Source of the DNA: PALSA-911 sp963743035
Lineage (GTDB): Bacteria; Pseudomonadota; Alphaproteobacteria; Acetobacterales; Acetobacteraceae
Direction: 5' to 3'
DNA length: 64,000 nucleotides
NCBI GenBank assembly: GCA_963743035.1
Contig: CAVUOB010000005.1
Location: forward strand, 124,001-188,000
The notes under the pieces were generated by a model, which saw only the letters and a list, made by a program, of their open reading frames with translations, was not told the origin of the DNA and searched no databases. The position numbers were made by a program, and so were the translations under genes. Each line of letters starts with the position of its first letter. Positions within the stretch are counted from its first letter, which is position 1. Below are positions 36,357 to 44,914 of the stretch, one piece after another.

Positions 36357-36596
36357 CGATCGATCCTATCGCGTATACGAGGCCGTCGATGGGATCGCGA
36401 ACCTCCGAAGCGACGCGCTCGAAGCTGCCCGCGGCGAGCACGTCGGCAGCCGTGAAGCTTGCCCCGGTTTCCGCCGCAAGTTTTTGAAGCCGGCCGGCAT
36501 CGCGGCGACGAGATGGACGCTGCCGCCACGAGCGGTGACGCGACCAAGGATCGCCATACCAATCCCGCCCGAGCCGCCGTGCATAACTGTTGTCAT
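36357..36596 (-). pseudogene. SDR oxidoreductase fragment cut by IS5
   Basis: The N-terminus of a short-chain dehydrogenase: MTTVMHGGSGGIGMAILGRVTARGG with the GGSGGIG cofactor loop. After about 35 codons the frame must change (one-base indel) to continue as LAAETGASFTAADVLAAGSFERVASEVRDPIDGLVYAIGSID, where the IS5 end intervenes. The catalytic Tyr-Lys half is missing. It lies about 150 bp downstream of the CFA-type methyltransferase gene on the same strand, so it was probably the last gene of that operon. Confidence 0.7.
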
Positions 36597-36747
36597 CCGT
36601 CACCTTTTTAGTTTTTCCGTGCTATGCGCAGCGCAGCGAGGCTGGCGGCCTTTCTTCTCGTTCTCCCGGCGGTCGGCGACCGGCGCAATGGAGTGGGAGC
36701 AGACCATGGTCGCCCAAGGAAATTCTATTCCTTTCCATTTGGACCGT

Positions 36748-37968
36748 TCAGCTTTTGGCAAGAACGTAAAAACCCACATCGATGGTCGCTGCCCTGAAAC
36801 CTGCCTCGCAATAGCAGAGGTAATAATCCCAGAGCCGGCGGAAGCACTCTGGAAACCCCATCTCGGCGATGCTTGGCCACGAGGCCAGGAAGCGTTTGCG
36901 CCACTCCGCCAACGTCGCTGCGTAGTCCTTGCCGAAGCATTGCGTTGAAACCAGCTTGAAGCCGGCCTGCGCGCCTTGTTCGGCGATGATCGCTTTGGTC
37001 GGAAGCATCCCTCCCGGGAAGATGTGACGCTGAATAAAATCGGCAGAACCGCGGTAGGCCTCGAAGCGCGCCTCGCCTATCGTGATCACCTGTAGGATCG
37101 CTATGCCGTCGGCGTTCAAGCGATCGTGTAGGGTTTTGAAATAGATCGGCCAGTAAGCCTCGCCGACCGCCTCCAGCATCTCGATCGATACGATCTTGTC
37201 ATAGGAGCCTTCGATGTCGCGATAGTCGGTCAATTCCAAAGCGACGCTGCCGACCAGCGCTTCCTGTTCCACGCGCTGTCGCGCGAAGGCCAGTTGCTCG
37301 GACGATAGGGTAACGCCGGTAACACGAGCACCTGCGCGGGCCAATCTCACGGCCAACGCTCCCCAGCCGCAGCCAATTTCGAGGATATTCTCGCCACCGC
37401 GCAGATCCAGGAGTTCTTCGATTCGTGACAGCTTGGCTTCCTGTGCGTCTTCAAGCGTCTGGTTTGGATGCACATAGAGCGCAGAGGAGTACGTCATGCC
37501 CGGATCGAGCCAGCACTGGTAAAAATCATTGCCGAGATCGTAGTGAAACGAGATATTCCTGCGGCTACCCGCCTTGCTGTTCGCCCGCAGCAAATGCCGG
37601 AGGCGATTGAGCATGCGAACAGGCCAGAAACCGGATATCTTGCGATCGAGCACGGCGATGTTTCGCGCCGCCACTTCCAATAATACGGCAAGATCGGGAC
37701 TCGACCAATCGCCCTCGATATAGGCTTCTGCAAAGCCCAGATCGCCCTGGCTGAGGAGCCGCCGGATCGCACGCCAGCGATGGAGAACAAGCGTCGCGGA
37801 AAGTCCGGCCTGCGCACCAGAATGCTCGATACGATCACCGGAGGGCAGCACAACCGTGATATAGCCGAACTCGATCTGCGCGATCATTCGGCGCAAGACG
37901 CGGCCGACCAGGCTTTCCTTGCGGTCACCAATACCGCCCAGTGTTCTCGTTTTACCGTCAAAGGTCAT
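36748..37968 (-). CDS. Cyclopropane-fatty-acyl-phospholipid synthase family methyltransferase
   Basis: About 406 residues. The N-terminal CFA domain (VVLPSGDRIEH...GDLGFAEAYIEGDWSSPDLAVLLEVAARN) is followed by FHYDLGNDFYQCWLDPGMTYSSALY, SAM motif ILEIGCGWGALAVRLA, IVSIEMLEAVGEAYWPIYF and FIQRHIFPGGMLP, a full set of CFA-synthase landmarks. Such enzymes add a methylene or methyl group from SAM to double bonds of membrane phospholipid acyl chains. The ATG at 37968 overlaps the DUF1365 stop by 11 bp. In Rhodobacter, CFA-like UfaM starts furan fatty acid synthesis; this gene is a candidate for a similar role. Confidence 0.92.
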   Translation of the reverse strand: MTFDGKTRTLGGIGDRKESLVGRVLRRMIAQIEFGYITVVLPSGDRIEHSGAQAGLSATLVLHRWRAIRRLLSQGDLGFAEAYIEGDWSSPDLAVLLEVAARNIAVLDRKISGFWPVRMLNRLRHLLRANSKAGSRRNISFHYDLGNDFYQCWLDPGMTYSSALYVHPNQTLEDAQEAKLSRIEELLDLRGGENILEIGCGWGALAVRLARAGARVTGVTLSSEQLAFARQRVEQEALVGSVALELTDYRDIEGSYDKIVSIEMLEAVGEAYWPIYFKTLHDRLNADGIAILQVITIGEARFEAYRGSADFIQRHIFPGGMLPTKAIIAEQGAQAGFKLVSTQCFGKDYAATLAEWRKRFLASWPSIAEMGFPECFRRLWDYYLCYCEAGFRAATIDVGFYVLAKS

Positions 37969-38779
37969 TCGCAGTGTTCTTCTCTGGATGATTAATTTCG
38001 GGCCTTGCGCTACGCCCAAGGGTGACCGGCTGATCGGGTGGTAAGGGTCGATGATGCAGGCGAATACCCTTCAGCCAGATCAGCAGCGCTTCCCAGTAGA
38101 TTCCCACGATGACTTTGAATGTCAGCAGAGGATAAGCGCAGAAGGCGCGTGCCAAAGTCGCATCGCTCAAGTCCTGACGAGTGCCGACCAGCTTGGCGAC
38201 GATCAGCGGCCCGGCCGTATCCCGGCCGGTGACCGAAACCGCCAAATCCTTTCCCGGAGGGACAAGGGAAAAGGAATAGACCATATCGGTGGTCATGAAG
38301 GGCGAGACATAGAAGGACTTTTGGCTTTCCTGCCGAATCGGCCCCTCGCTTCCGGAGGGCACGGGAATGAGATAATTGTGCCGCTGCCCGAACGTGTTGT
38401 TGACCTCGTAAAGGATCCCGGAAAGCGATTCGTCGCGTCTATGGCAAAAATAGATGCTGAGCGGATTGAAGGCATATCCCAGGATGCGCGGCATGGTGAG
38501 CAGCCGGATCGGGCCACCATGTTCGATACCGGCTTCCTGCAAATGCCGTTCGACCCTGTCGCGCAGCAATGTGGCCGCAGCCTCGCCGTGATCACGATCG
38601 TGAAAGCTGAAGAGGTTGAAGCGGTTGTGCGAGAACAAGCGAAGCCCACTCGCCAAATCGTCCGCTTCATCGAGGTCGATCAAAAGGTAGAAGATGCTGT
38701 AGCGCAGGCGGTGCTCTCTTGGCCGCAACCTGTGATGCATCACAGAGCCAGTGTAGAGCGCTGATCGGAAACCCGGCAT
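37958..38779 (-). CDS. DUF1365 family protein
   Basis: A 273-residue DUF1365 protein (MPGFRSALYTGSVMHHRLRPREHRLRYSIFYLLIDLDE; RLLTMPRILGYAFNPLSIYFCHRRDESLSGILYEVNNTFGQRHNYLIP; KSFYVSPFM). Function unknown, but genes of this family are regularly found between an FAD amine oxidase-like gene and a CFA synthase gene, as here, implying a part in acyl-chain modification. The start shares one base with the upstream stop (TGATG) and its end overlaps the CFA gene: a strictly coupled three-gene operon. Confidence 0.92.
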   Translation of the reverse strand: MPGFRSALYTGSVMHHRLRPREHRLRYSIFYLLIDLDEADDLASGLRLFSHNRFNLFSFHDRDHGEAAATLLRDRVERHLQEAGIEHGGPIRLLTMPRILGYAFNPLSIYFCHRRDESLSGILYEVNNTFGQRHNYLIPVPSGSEGPIRQESQKSFYVSPFMTTDMVYSFSLVPPGKDLAVSVTGRDTAGPLIVAKLVGTRQDLSDATLARAFCAYPLLTFKVIVGIYWEALLIWLKGIRLHHRPLPPDQPVTLGRSARPEINHPEKNTANDL

Positions 38780-40158
38780 CAGGCTGCCTCCGCATCCGTC
38801 AGGTCGAGCTCGCTTTCATGAATATGGATGCGCCCGGATTCGTCCGGAACTGTCCACGGTCGCCGCACGCCGCCGAGGGCTTCGGCGACCGCGAGGCCGG
38901 CCTGCAGCCCATCCTCGTGAAACCCCGCGCCGAAATAAGCGCCGCAGAACCATGTGTTGCGGTTGCCTTGCAGCGACCAAAGCTCCTTCTGCGCCTCCAT
39001 CGCCGCGGCATCGAACCGGGGATGGCTGTAGCGCATCTGTTTCAGGATTGCGCCTGCTTCGATTTCCCTGTGAGGATTGAGCGTAACAAACAGCGGCCGA
39101 TCACTCTCGATTCCCTGAAGACGGTTCATCCAATAGGTTACCGCAAGCCTGCGGCCGTCACTGTCCTCCCTGGACATGTAGTTCCAGCTAGACCAGACCC
39201 GATGCCGCTTCGGCATCAGGCGCGTATCGGAGTGAAGGAAGGTGTCGTTAACGATATAGTCGAACGCGCCAAGCAGATGCCGTTCTTCGCTGCTTGGATC
39301 GGCCAGCATTTCCAGCGCCTGGTCCGCGTGGGCGGCAATGACAACGTGATCGAAATGGCGGCGTTGGCCGTCGAGTTCGATGATCTCGGCGCCATTTCTT
39401 GTGCGGAGAATCGCTTTGATGGGATGGTTTAGAACGACTCCCGGTATGGCTTCGGCGAGTACTCGCACATAGGATCGGCTGCCGCCGGCAACGGTTCGCC
39501 AAGTCGGTCGGCCAACAAGTTTCAGAAGGCCGTGCGTCTGGTAGAATCGGATGAATGAGACCGCGGGATAGGCGCCGATTTTCGCTGCCGGGGTGGACCA
39601 GATCGCGGCCGCCATAGGATAGAGATAGTCATTGCGGAATCCCTCTCCGTAGCCGGCGGCATCAAGGTACTCATCGAGCGTCATCATGCCCAACGCTGCA
39701 ACATTACGCGGCGCCTGACGATAGAAGCGAACCAGATCGCGCAGCATCATCCAGAATCGTGGGTTGACGGCGTTCCTACCCTGAGCGAAAAGGCCCAGCA
39801 ATCCGGTGCCGGAATATTCGAGACGGCCGTCGTCGAGGGAAACGGCAAACGACATATCGGAACGCTCGGTGGCAACGCCGATGTGATCGAAAAGTGCCGT
39901 CAGGTTCGGGTAGGTGTGCTCGTTGAAGACGATGAAGCCGGTATCAACGGAAATGCCCTCGGCATCGACCGTATGGCTGTGTCCGCCCAAGCGGTTATCA
40001 GCTTCGTAGAGAACAACGCGGTGCCTTTTCGAGAGCAGCCACGCGGCGGACAACCCAGAAATGCCGCTGCCCACAACAGCGATATCGAGGCTCTGATCGG
40101 GGGCCGGCCCGTGTCCTGGTCCGTCTTGTCGGTCGGTGGCTGCAATCTTTCGGATCAA
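38779..40158 (-). CDS. FAD-dependent amine-oxidase-like protein (CFA-associated)
   Basis: About 459 residues of the NAD/FAD-binding amine oxidase family. The Rossmann motif is DIAVVGSGISGLSAAWLLSKRHRVVLYEADNRLGGHSHTVD near the N-terminus, and FCGAYFGAGFHEDGLQAGLAVAEAL closes the FAD site near the end. Plant cyclopropane synthases carry a similar FAD domain fused to the CFA domain, so a role on acyl chains (oxidation or desaturation) is reasonable inference. TTG at 40158 is chosen over ATG 40188: GGAGGG lies 7 nt upstream of it, and a sigma-type -10 at 40194-40189 would start the mRNA downstream of 40188. Confidence 0.88.
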   Translation of the reverse strand: MIRKIAATDRQDGPGHGPAPDQSLDIAVVGSGISGLSAAWLLSKRHRVVLYEADNRLGGHSHTVDAEGISVDTGFIVFNEHTYPNLTALFDHIGVATERSDMSFAVSLDDGRLEYSGTGLLGLFAQGRNAVNPRFWMMLRDLVRFYRQAPRNVAALGMMTLDEYLDAAGYGEGFRNDYLYPMAAAIWSTPAAKIGAYPAVSFIRFYQTHGLLKLVGRPTWRTVAGGSRSYVRVLAEAIPGVVLNHPIKAILRTRNGAEIIELDGQRRHFDHVVIAAHADQALEMLADPSSEERHLLGAFDYIVNDTFLHSDTRLMPKRHRVWSSWNYMSREDSDGRRLAVTYWMNRLQGIESDRPLFVTLNPHREIEAGAILKQMRYSHPRFDAAAMEAQKELWSLQGNRNTWFCGAYFGAGFHEDGLQAGLAVAEALGGVRRPWTVPDESGRIHIHESELDLTDAEAA

Positions 40159-40188
40159 AGGATTTCCCTCCGCTCGCCAAACTGCCAA

Positions 40189-40218
40189 TATTTACGAAAC
40201 TCGGCGCGCGATAGATCA
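40189..40218 (-). promoter_or_regulatory. Putative ECF sigma promoter for the FAD oxidase-DUF1365-CFA operon
   Basis: On the minus strand, TGATCT (40218-40213) is followed by exactly 18 bp and TAAATA (40194-40189). Transcription would begin near 40182, about 24 nt before the TTG start at 40158. The -35 faces the divergent sigma-gene promoter; the two -35 elements form GATCAC-7 bp-GTGATC. Confidence 0.7.
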
Positions 40219-40227
40219 CCTGTGACG

Positions 40228-40257
40228 TGATCCGATCGCGGGGCGCAGGCGTATGAA
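40228..40257 (+). promoter_or_regulatory. Putative autoregulatory ECF sigma promoter for the sigma-chrR operon
   Basis: TGATCC (40228-40233), 18-bp spacer, TATGAA (40252-40257). Transcription would begin near 40264, the position of the first in-frame ATG of the sigma gene, so either the mRNA is leaderless or translation starts later (TTG 40336). The pattern is shared with 40218-40189, 45369-40 and 45440-45469. Confidence 0.7.
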
Positions 40258-40263
40258 GGGCAA

Positions 40264-40917
40264 ATGGATGCAGCAAGCTTACATTTCGGCATCAGGAGTG
40301 CGCGGCAGGTCCGTCCGGCAGCGAGGTTCGTTGTTTTGAACGAGGCCAGACAAAAAGAGGTGCTTCCCTCTCCTGAGGAGTTGATCAGTCTCATCGACGC
40401 GGTTGCGCGTGAGCAGGACCGGAATGCCTTTGCGCGACTGTTCGGGTATTTCGCGCCTCGCGTCAAAAGCTTCCTCATGCGATCAGGCCTTGCGGATTCC
40501 GCCGCCGAGGAAGTGACGCAGGAGGTCATGATCGCGGTATGGCGAAAAGCGTCCTATTTCGATCCAGGTAAAGCGGGTGCCTCGACATGGGTGTTTACGA
40601 TTGCTCGCAATCAAAGGGTTGATCGGCTGCGCCGCACGCGCTCTCGGACAGTCGATCGTCTTTTGGATCCGAGTGATGAACCCGACATGCCACCATCGGG
40701 TGAAGACATCACAATCACGGCAGAACGGGAAGAAGGGGTGCGAAAGGCATTGGCAACCCTGCCGAGCGATCAGGCCACGATCGTGCGGCTCTCTTTCTTT
40801 GCTGAGAAGCCGCATGCAGAGATCGCTCGAGAGTTGGGCATCCCGCTCGGCACCGTAAAATCCCGTGTCCGGCTGGCACTGAATCGCCTTCGGACCCTGT
40901 TGGACAACGATATATGA
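40264..40917 (+). CDS. rpoE: ECF RNA polymerase sigma factor (RpoE, ChrR-partnered)
   Basis: Up to 217 residues. Region 2 is RLFGYFAPRVKSFLMRSGLADSAAEEVTQEVMIAVWRKASYFDPGKAGASTWVFTIARNQRVDRLRR; region 4 is ALATLPSDQATIVRLSFFAEKPHAEIARELGIPLGTVKSRVRLALNRLR, with the HTH. Paired with a ChrR anti-sigma factor whose start overlaps its stop (ATGA), it belongs to the ECF group that answers singlet oxygen or organic peroxides in Rhodobacter. ATG 40264 gives the longest form. TTG 40336, with GCGAGG 9 nt upstream, gives a 193-residue protein nearer the usual family length and may be the true start. Confidence 0.93.
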   Translation: MDAASLHFGIRSARQVRPAARFVVLNEARQKEVLPSPEELISLIDAVAREQDRNAFARLFGYFAPRVKSFLMRSGLADSAAEEVTQEVMIAVWRKASYFDPGKAGASTWVFTIARNQRVDRLRRTRSRTVDRLLDPSDEPDMPPSGEDITITAEREEGVRKALATLPSDQATIVRLSFFAEKPHAEIARELGIPLGTVKSRVRLALNRLRTLLDNDI

Positions 40918-41564
40918 CCATCAATCATCATCCCAGCGACGAAACGCTGATGCGTATGGCGAGCGGAACGTTGAGTGCCGGACCGGCGCTTGTCGTATCC
41001 GTCCACCTTGAAGGATGCGCCGTCTGCCGCAACCGTATGGCGAATTTCGAGGCCATTGGCGGAGCGATCCTGGACGAGATGCCATCCGCTCCGCTTGCAA
41101 CGGATCTCTTCGGACGTACCATGGAGCGGCTCGAAGTTGCTCAACCGTTACCGGCGAGAGACCGGACTGAGATCAAGCACCCGGAATTGGGATTGGAACT
41201 CCCGCGGGCGATGCAGGACTGCGAGGTCGGCCCGTGGAAATGGCTGGGACCAGGCTTCCAATGGAGCAAGGTCAAGATCGCCGGCAGCCCGGACGCCAAG
41301 GTCATGCTGCTCAAAGGGAGAGCCGGGCTTCATCTGCCGGCTCATGGACATACCGGCCTCGAATTCATGCAAATTCTGTCTGGATCGCTGGCTGATGAGC
41401 GAGGTCGGTATCTCCCGGGGGATCTCGACGAGGCGGGCGACGATGTCGATCATCGCCCGGTCGTCGGGCGGGAATCGGATTGCATCTGTCTTGCCGCTCT
41501 TGAAGGCGACACACGGCTTCACGGATTCCTGGGTCGCCTTTTGCGCCCGTTCGTGGGTTTCTGA
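40914..41564 (+). CDS. chrR: ChrR-type zinc anti-sigma factor
   Basis: A 216-residue protein with both ChrR domains. The N-terminal zinc anti-sigma domain has H6, H31, C35 and C38 (VSVHLEGCAVCRNRM), the exact spacing known in Rhodobacter sphaeroides ChrR. The C-terminal cupin domain holds H144, H146, E150 and H180 (AHGHTGLEF...DVDHRP), matching the second zinc site. It should bind and silence the sigma factor until a membrane- or oxidant-related signal causes its release. Translation is coupled to the sigma gene. Confidence 0.95.
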   Translation: MTINHHPSDETLMRMASGTLSAGPALVVSVHLEGCAVCRNRMANFEAIGGAILDEMPSAPLATDLFGRTMERLEVAQPLPARDRTEIKHPELGLELPRAMQDCEVGPWKWLGPGFQWSKVKIAGSPDAKVMLLKGRAGLHLPAHGHTGLEFMQILSGSLADERGRYLPGDLDEAGDDVDHRPVVGRESDCICLAALEGDTRLHGFLGRLLRPFVGF

Positions 41565-41617
41565 TCGGTGGCTGCTGTGGGAACGATCAGCACAGCGCCG
41601 CGAGAAATGGCCGATGC

Positions 41618-42475
41618 ATGAACTTGCTCCCGTCGCCGATCGATTTTCTGAATACAATCGCCAGGATCGGTGCAACGCGACCCCATAGCGGATACCGCTA
41701 TGGGCGCCGCCCGCGCCATGTCCTTGATGTCTATCCGGCTGTCACGAGCGAACCCGCCCCCGTCATCGTTTTCTTCTATGGCGGCGGCTGGGAGGACGGC
41801 GAGCGAGGCGACTATTTTTTTGTCGGATCGGCGCTGGCTTCGCGAGGCTTCACGACCGTTATTCCCGACTACCGAGTTTATCCGGAGGTCCACTTCCCCG
41901 AGTTCGTCGAAGATGCGGCAACTGCAATGCGCTGGACGGTAGATCATATTGCGGAGTTCGGAGGCGATCGGCGCCGGCTCATCGTCATGGGCCATTCCGC
42001 CGGCGCCCATATTGCCGCGATGCTGGCGTTTGATCGGAAATGGTTTGCCAGCGTCAATCTCGATGCACGCATCGAACTGAGCGCAATGATTGGCCTTGCC
42101 GGTCCCTATGACTTCCTGCCGCTTCACAGCCAGACACTGAAGCAGATCTTCGGACCGGAAAAAGATCTCGCCGGCACACAGCCGATCAACTTCGTGGATG
42201 CGTTTGCGCCGCCAGTATTTTTGGCGACCGGAAAGAATGATCGGACTGTCGAGCCGGGCAACACGATCCGCCTTACCGAACGCATAAGATGCTTAGGCGG
42301 CAAAGCGGAAATGAAGCTCTACGACCAGGTCGATCACCGCACGCTGGTCGGAGCCCTGGCGCGCCCCTTGCGGTTCCTGGCGCCGGTTCTCGACGATGTC
42401 GTAGGCTTTGCTCTGAAACACACTGATAAAAAAGCGCTTCCCGGTTGGCCGGCGGCGCGGGGCAGGATCGCATGA
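41618..42475 (+). CDS. Alpha/beta hydrolase (esterase/lipase-like)
   Basis: A 285-residue alpha/beta hydrolase of the carboxylesterase/kynurenine-formamidase-like type. The oxyanion-hole motif reads FFYGGGWEDG (HGGGW variant with Tyr), the nucleophile elbow is GHSAGAH, the acid lies in LATGKNDRTV and the His in DQVDHRTLVG. It follows chrR by 53 bp and overlaps the DUF1295 gene start, so it belongs to the sigma-factor operon. In a lipid-remodelling context it could deacylate damaged or modified lipids; that is inference. Confidence 0.88.
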   Translation: MNLLPSPIDFLNTIARIGATRPHSGYRYGRRPRHVLDVYPAVTSEPAPVIVFFYGGGWEDGERGDYFFVGSALASRGFTTVIPDYRVYPEVHFPEFVEDAATAMRWTVDHIAEFGGDRRRLIVMGHSAGAHIAAMLAFDRKWFASVNLDARIELSAMIGLAGPYDFLPLHSQTLKQIFGPEKDLAGTQPINFVDAFAPPVFLATGKNDRTVEPGNTIRLTERIRCLGGKAEMKLYDQVDHRTLVGALARPLRFLAPVLDDVVGFALKHTDKKALPGWPAARGRIA

Positions 42476-43302
42476 CGGCGACAATCATCGTTGTAGCGCT
42501 CGCGGCTTGCCTCTCGGCAACGATGACCCGAGCATGGCTTGTGGCGCTTCGGACCGGTCGGTCGGGCTGGATCGACGCGATCTGGTCCTTCGCCACCGGC
42601 GGGTTCGGTGCGGCAGCGGCCCTTATACCACTCGCCGATACCCAAATCTCCATCCGACAGGTGCTCGTGGCGGTCCTCGCGCTGGTCTGGTCACTGCGGC
42701 TTGGCATCCACATCGCGGTTCGCACCGCCCGCGGCGGCGACGACCCTCGCTACCGACAGTTGCGCGAGGAATGGGGAGACGCATTCAAAATCCGCTTGCT
42801 CTGGTTTCTGCAGATCCAGGCACTGGCGGCGCTGGCGCTGGCGCTGTCGATCATGCTCGCAGCTCACAATCCCGCACCCGGTCTCAAATTCTCTGATTGG
42901 CTCGGTGTCGCCGTCTTGATCGTGACAGTTCTCGGCGAGTCGATCGCCGACCGCCAGCTTTCCGCATTTCGTTCCGATCCGGCTAACAAGGGCAAGGTTT
43001 GCGACATTGGGTTTTGGGGGATGTCACGCCACCCAAATTATTTTTTCGAATGGTTAGGCTGGTTCGCCTACGCCATCATCGCGATCGATCTTACAGGCGC
43101 CTATCACTGGGGTTGGCTCGCTCTCACCGGGCCATTGCTGATGTATTGGCTCCTCGTCCACGCCTCCGGCATCCCGCCGCTCGAAGCGCACATGCTGCGC
43201 TCGCGCGGCAAGGCATTTCGTGCTTATCAGCACCGCGTCAACGCATTCTGGCCCGGCCCGCAACACGCCGCCGATGCCAGCAACAACGGAGACATTCGAT
43301 GA
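42472..43302 (+). CDS. DUF1295 family membrane protein
   Basis: A 276-residue protein with about six membrane spans, related to the C-terminal domain of steroid 5-alpha-reductases and to isoprenylcysteine methyltransferases. Diagnostic region: IADRQLSAFRSDPANKGKVCDIGFWGMSRHPNYFFEWLGWFAYAI, then the RSRGKAFRAYQHRVNAFWPGP end. Family members bind reduced cofactor or SAM near this motif, so it may be a lipid reductase or methyltransferase. The start overlaps the hydrolase stop (ATGA), and its own stop overlaps the next gene in the same way. Confidence 0.9.
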   Translation: MTATIIVVALAACLSATMTRAWLVALRTGRSGWIDAIWSFATGGFGAAAALIPLADTQISIRQVLVAVLALVWSLRLGIHIAVRTARGGDDPRYRQLREEWGDAFKIRLLWFLQIQALAALALALSIMLAAHNPAPGLKFSDWLGVAVLIVTVLGESIADRQLSAFRSDPANKGKVCDIGFWGMSRHPNYFFEWLGWFAYAIIAIDLTGAYHWGWLALTGPLLMYWLLVHASGIPPLEAHMLRSRGKAFRAYQHRVNAFWPGPQHAADASNNGDIR

Positions 43303-44330
43303 GCCTGATTTCCTCGGCAATCCGCGCCGCCGAACGCTCCCCGCTTCCCGATCCTTTGGCGCGAATGGGCATCGAGTTCCTGGTCGGGCGCACGAGACGA
43401 AAGCTCGCCACAGCCTCGCACCGGGAGGAAAGCGATTTCGCCCGCGCCATGAGCGAACACCCGATCGCCGAACATACGGACGCGGCCAACGAGCAGCACT
43501 ATGAACTGCCACCCGAATTCTTCGCTCTAACGCTCGGCCCGCACCGCAAATACTCCTGCTGCCTTTATCCGACGGGACAGGAGACGACGTTGGCTGACGC
43601 CGAGCGTTTGGCACTTGAAGAAACGATCGCGCACGCTGGCCTTGCCAATGGGCAGTCGATCCTCGAACTCGGCTGCGGCTGGGGCTCGCTGACGCTTTTC
43701 ATGGCGGGGCGTTTTCCGCATTCGATCATCACCGCTGTCTCGAACTCCAGGCCACAGCGACTTTATATCGAGGCTCAGGCGGTCGAACGCGGCCTCGCCA
43801 ACGTACGCGTCATTACAGCGGATATGAATGAATTCATGGCCGACGCCCTCTACGACAGGATCGTCTCGGTCGAGATGTTCGAGCACATGTCGAACTGGAA
43901 GGGGTTGCTCGAACGTATCAGGACATGGCTCGCCCCCGAGAAGGGACGGCTGTTCATTCACGTCTTCAGTCACAAGAACAGCCCCTATCGGTTCGATCAC
44001 AAGAACGAGGCGGACTGGATCGCCCAGCATTTCTTCACTGGCGGCATCATGCCGAGCCACGGCCTGCTCAGGCATTTTCCGGACTGCTTCGCGGTTGAAC
44101 AAGATTGGCGTTGGAGCGGGCTTCACTATCAGAAGACGGCGATGGACTGGCTGGCGCGCTTCGATGCAAACCGCCAGCCGATCGGTCGTATCCTTGGCGA
44201 AGTCTATGGTGCCGACGCCGTGCTTTGGCGCCAGCGCTGGCGCCTCTTCTACCTGGCGACGGCAGGCCTGTTCGGGCACGCCGACGGCGAGGAATGGGGC
44301 GTGAGCCACTATCTCTTGCGTCCCGCATAG
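43299..44330 (+). CDS. Second CFA-synthase-like SAM methyltransferase
   Basis: A 343-residue member of the CFA family with a shorter, different N-terminus (MSLISSAIRAAERSPLPDPLARMGIEFLVGRTRR) and the core HYELPPEFFALTLGPHRKYSCCLYP, SILELGCGWGSLTLFMAGRF, YDRIVSVEMFEHMSNWKGLLERI, HQF-type region HVFSHKNSPYRF and WIAQHFFTGGIMPSHGL. It is clearly distinct from the enzyme at 36748, so the locus has two acyl-chain methyltransferases. Rhodopseudomonas palustris has an additional methylase (FufM) that makes dimethyl furan fatty acids; this gene could be analogous, which is untested. Confidence 0.9.
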   Translation: MSLISSAIRAAERSPLPDPLARMGIEFLVGRTRRKLATASHREESDFARAMSEHPIAEHTDAANEQHYELPPEFFALTLGPHRKYSCCLYPTGQETTLADAERLALEETIAHAGLANGQSILELGCGWGSLTLFMAGRFPHSIITAVSNSRPQRLYIEAQAVERGLANVRVITADMNEFMADALYDRIVSVEMFEHMSNWKGLLERIRTWLAPEKGRLFIHVFSHKNSPYRFDHKNEADWIAQHFFTGGIMPSHGLLRHFPDCFAVEQDWRWSGLHYQKTAMDWLARFDANRQPIGRILGEVYGADAVLWRQRWRLFYLATAGLFGHADGEEWGVSHYLLRPA

Positions 44331-44344
44331 GATGTATAATTTCC

Positions 44345-44914
44345 GTGACTGTCTTCCGCAAAGCATGGGACTGTGTCGCGTCATATGCCTCCCATGACGA
44401 TCCCATGGTCGCGGCCTCCAATCTGATCGCGCTAGTCGTCGCGTCCAACCAGCCTTTTTATCCGCTTTATGTCTATTGGGCGGTCAGCGACCAGGTCTGG
44501 CCGACGTTCTTCACGTTCCTGTCGACGCCGTTTTTCCTGGCCGTGCCGGCGGTTACCAGACGATGTTCCAAGGCTGGCCGAGCGCTTCTACCCGTGGCCG
44601 GCATGGCCAACGCGATCTTGAGCGCGAAGGTATTCGGTCCCGCGTCAGGCGTCGAGATGTTCCTGATCCCATGCGCCCTGATTGCCGCAACGTTCTTCCG
44701 ACCTTCGGAGCGGATACTCTCCCTTATTCTGATTGGCGCAGCGTTGCTTATTTATTTCGGGCTGAATGGACGGTACGGCGCTCCGGTCCATATCTATGCC
44801 GCTTCCGAATATAAGGCTTTTTTCCGGTTGAATGCCATGAGCGCTAGTACGCTCACCGTGTTCGTCGGGCTTATAGCATCAGGCCTGATAAGCCAGATCA
44901 AGACGCGGATGTGA
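44345..44914 (+). CDS. Hypothetical polytopic membrane protein
   Basis: About 189 residues with roughly six hydrophobic segments (SNLIALVVASNQPFYPLYVYWAV; PTFFTFLSTPFFLAVPAV; MFLIPCALIAATFF; ILSLILIGAALLIYFGL; TVFVGLIASGLI). No signal peptide and no recognised family. GTG at 44345 is proposed because it falls 14 bp after the methyltransferase stop and the frame has no ATG before residue about 20. Probably the last gene of the sigma-chrR operon. Its 3' end overlaps the convergent DUF2177 gene by 17 bp. Confidence 0.65.
   Translation: MTVFRKAWDCVASYASHDDPMVAASNLIALVVASNQPFYPLYVYWAVSDQVWPTFFTFLSTPFFLAVPAVTRRCSKAGRALLPVAGMANAILSAKVFGPASGVEMFLIPCALIAATFFRPSERILSLILIGAALLIYFGLNGRYGAPVHIYAASEYKAFFRLNAMSASTLTVFVGLIASGLISQIKTRM

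Noticed and set aside
41564..41618. A fifth ECF promoter between chrR and the hydrolase gene
   Set aside because: TGATCG is present but the sequence 18 bp later (ATCAGC) does not fit TANN(A/T)A, and the genes look co-transcribed.
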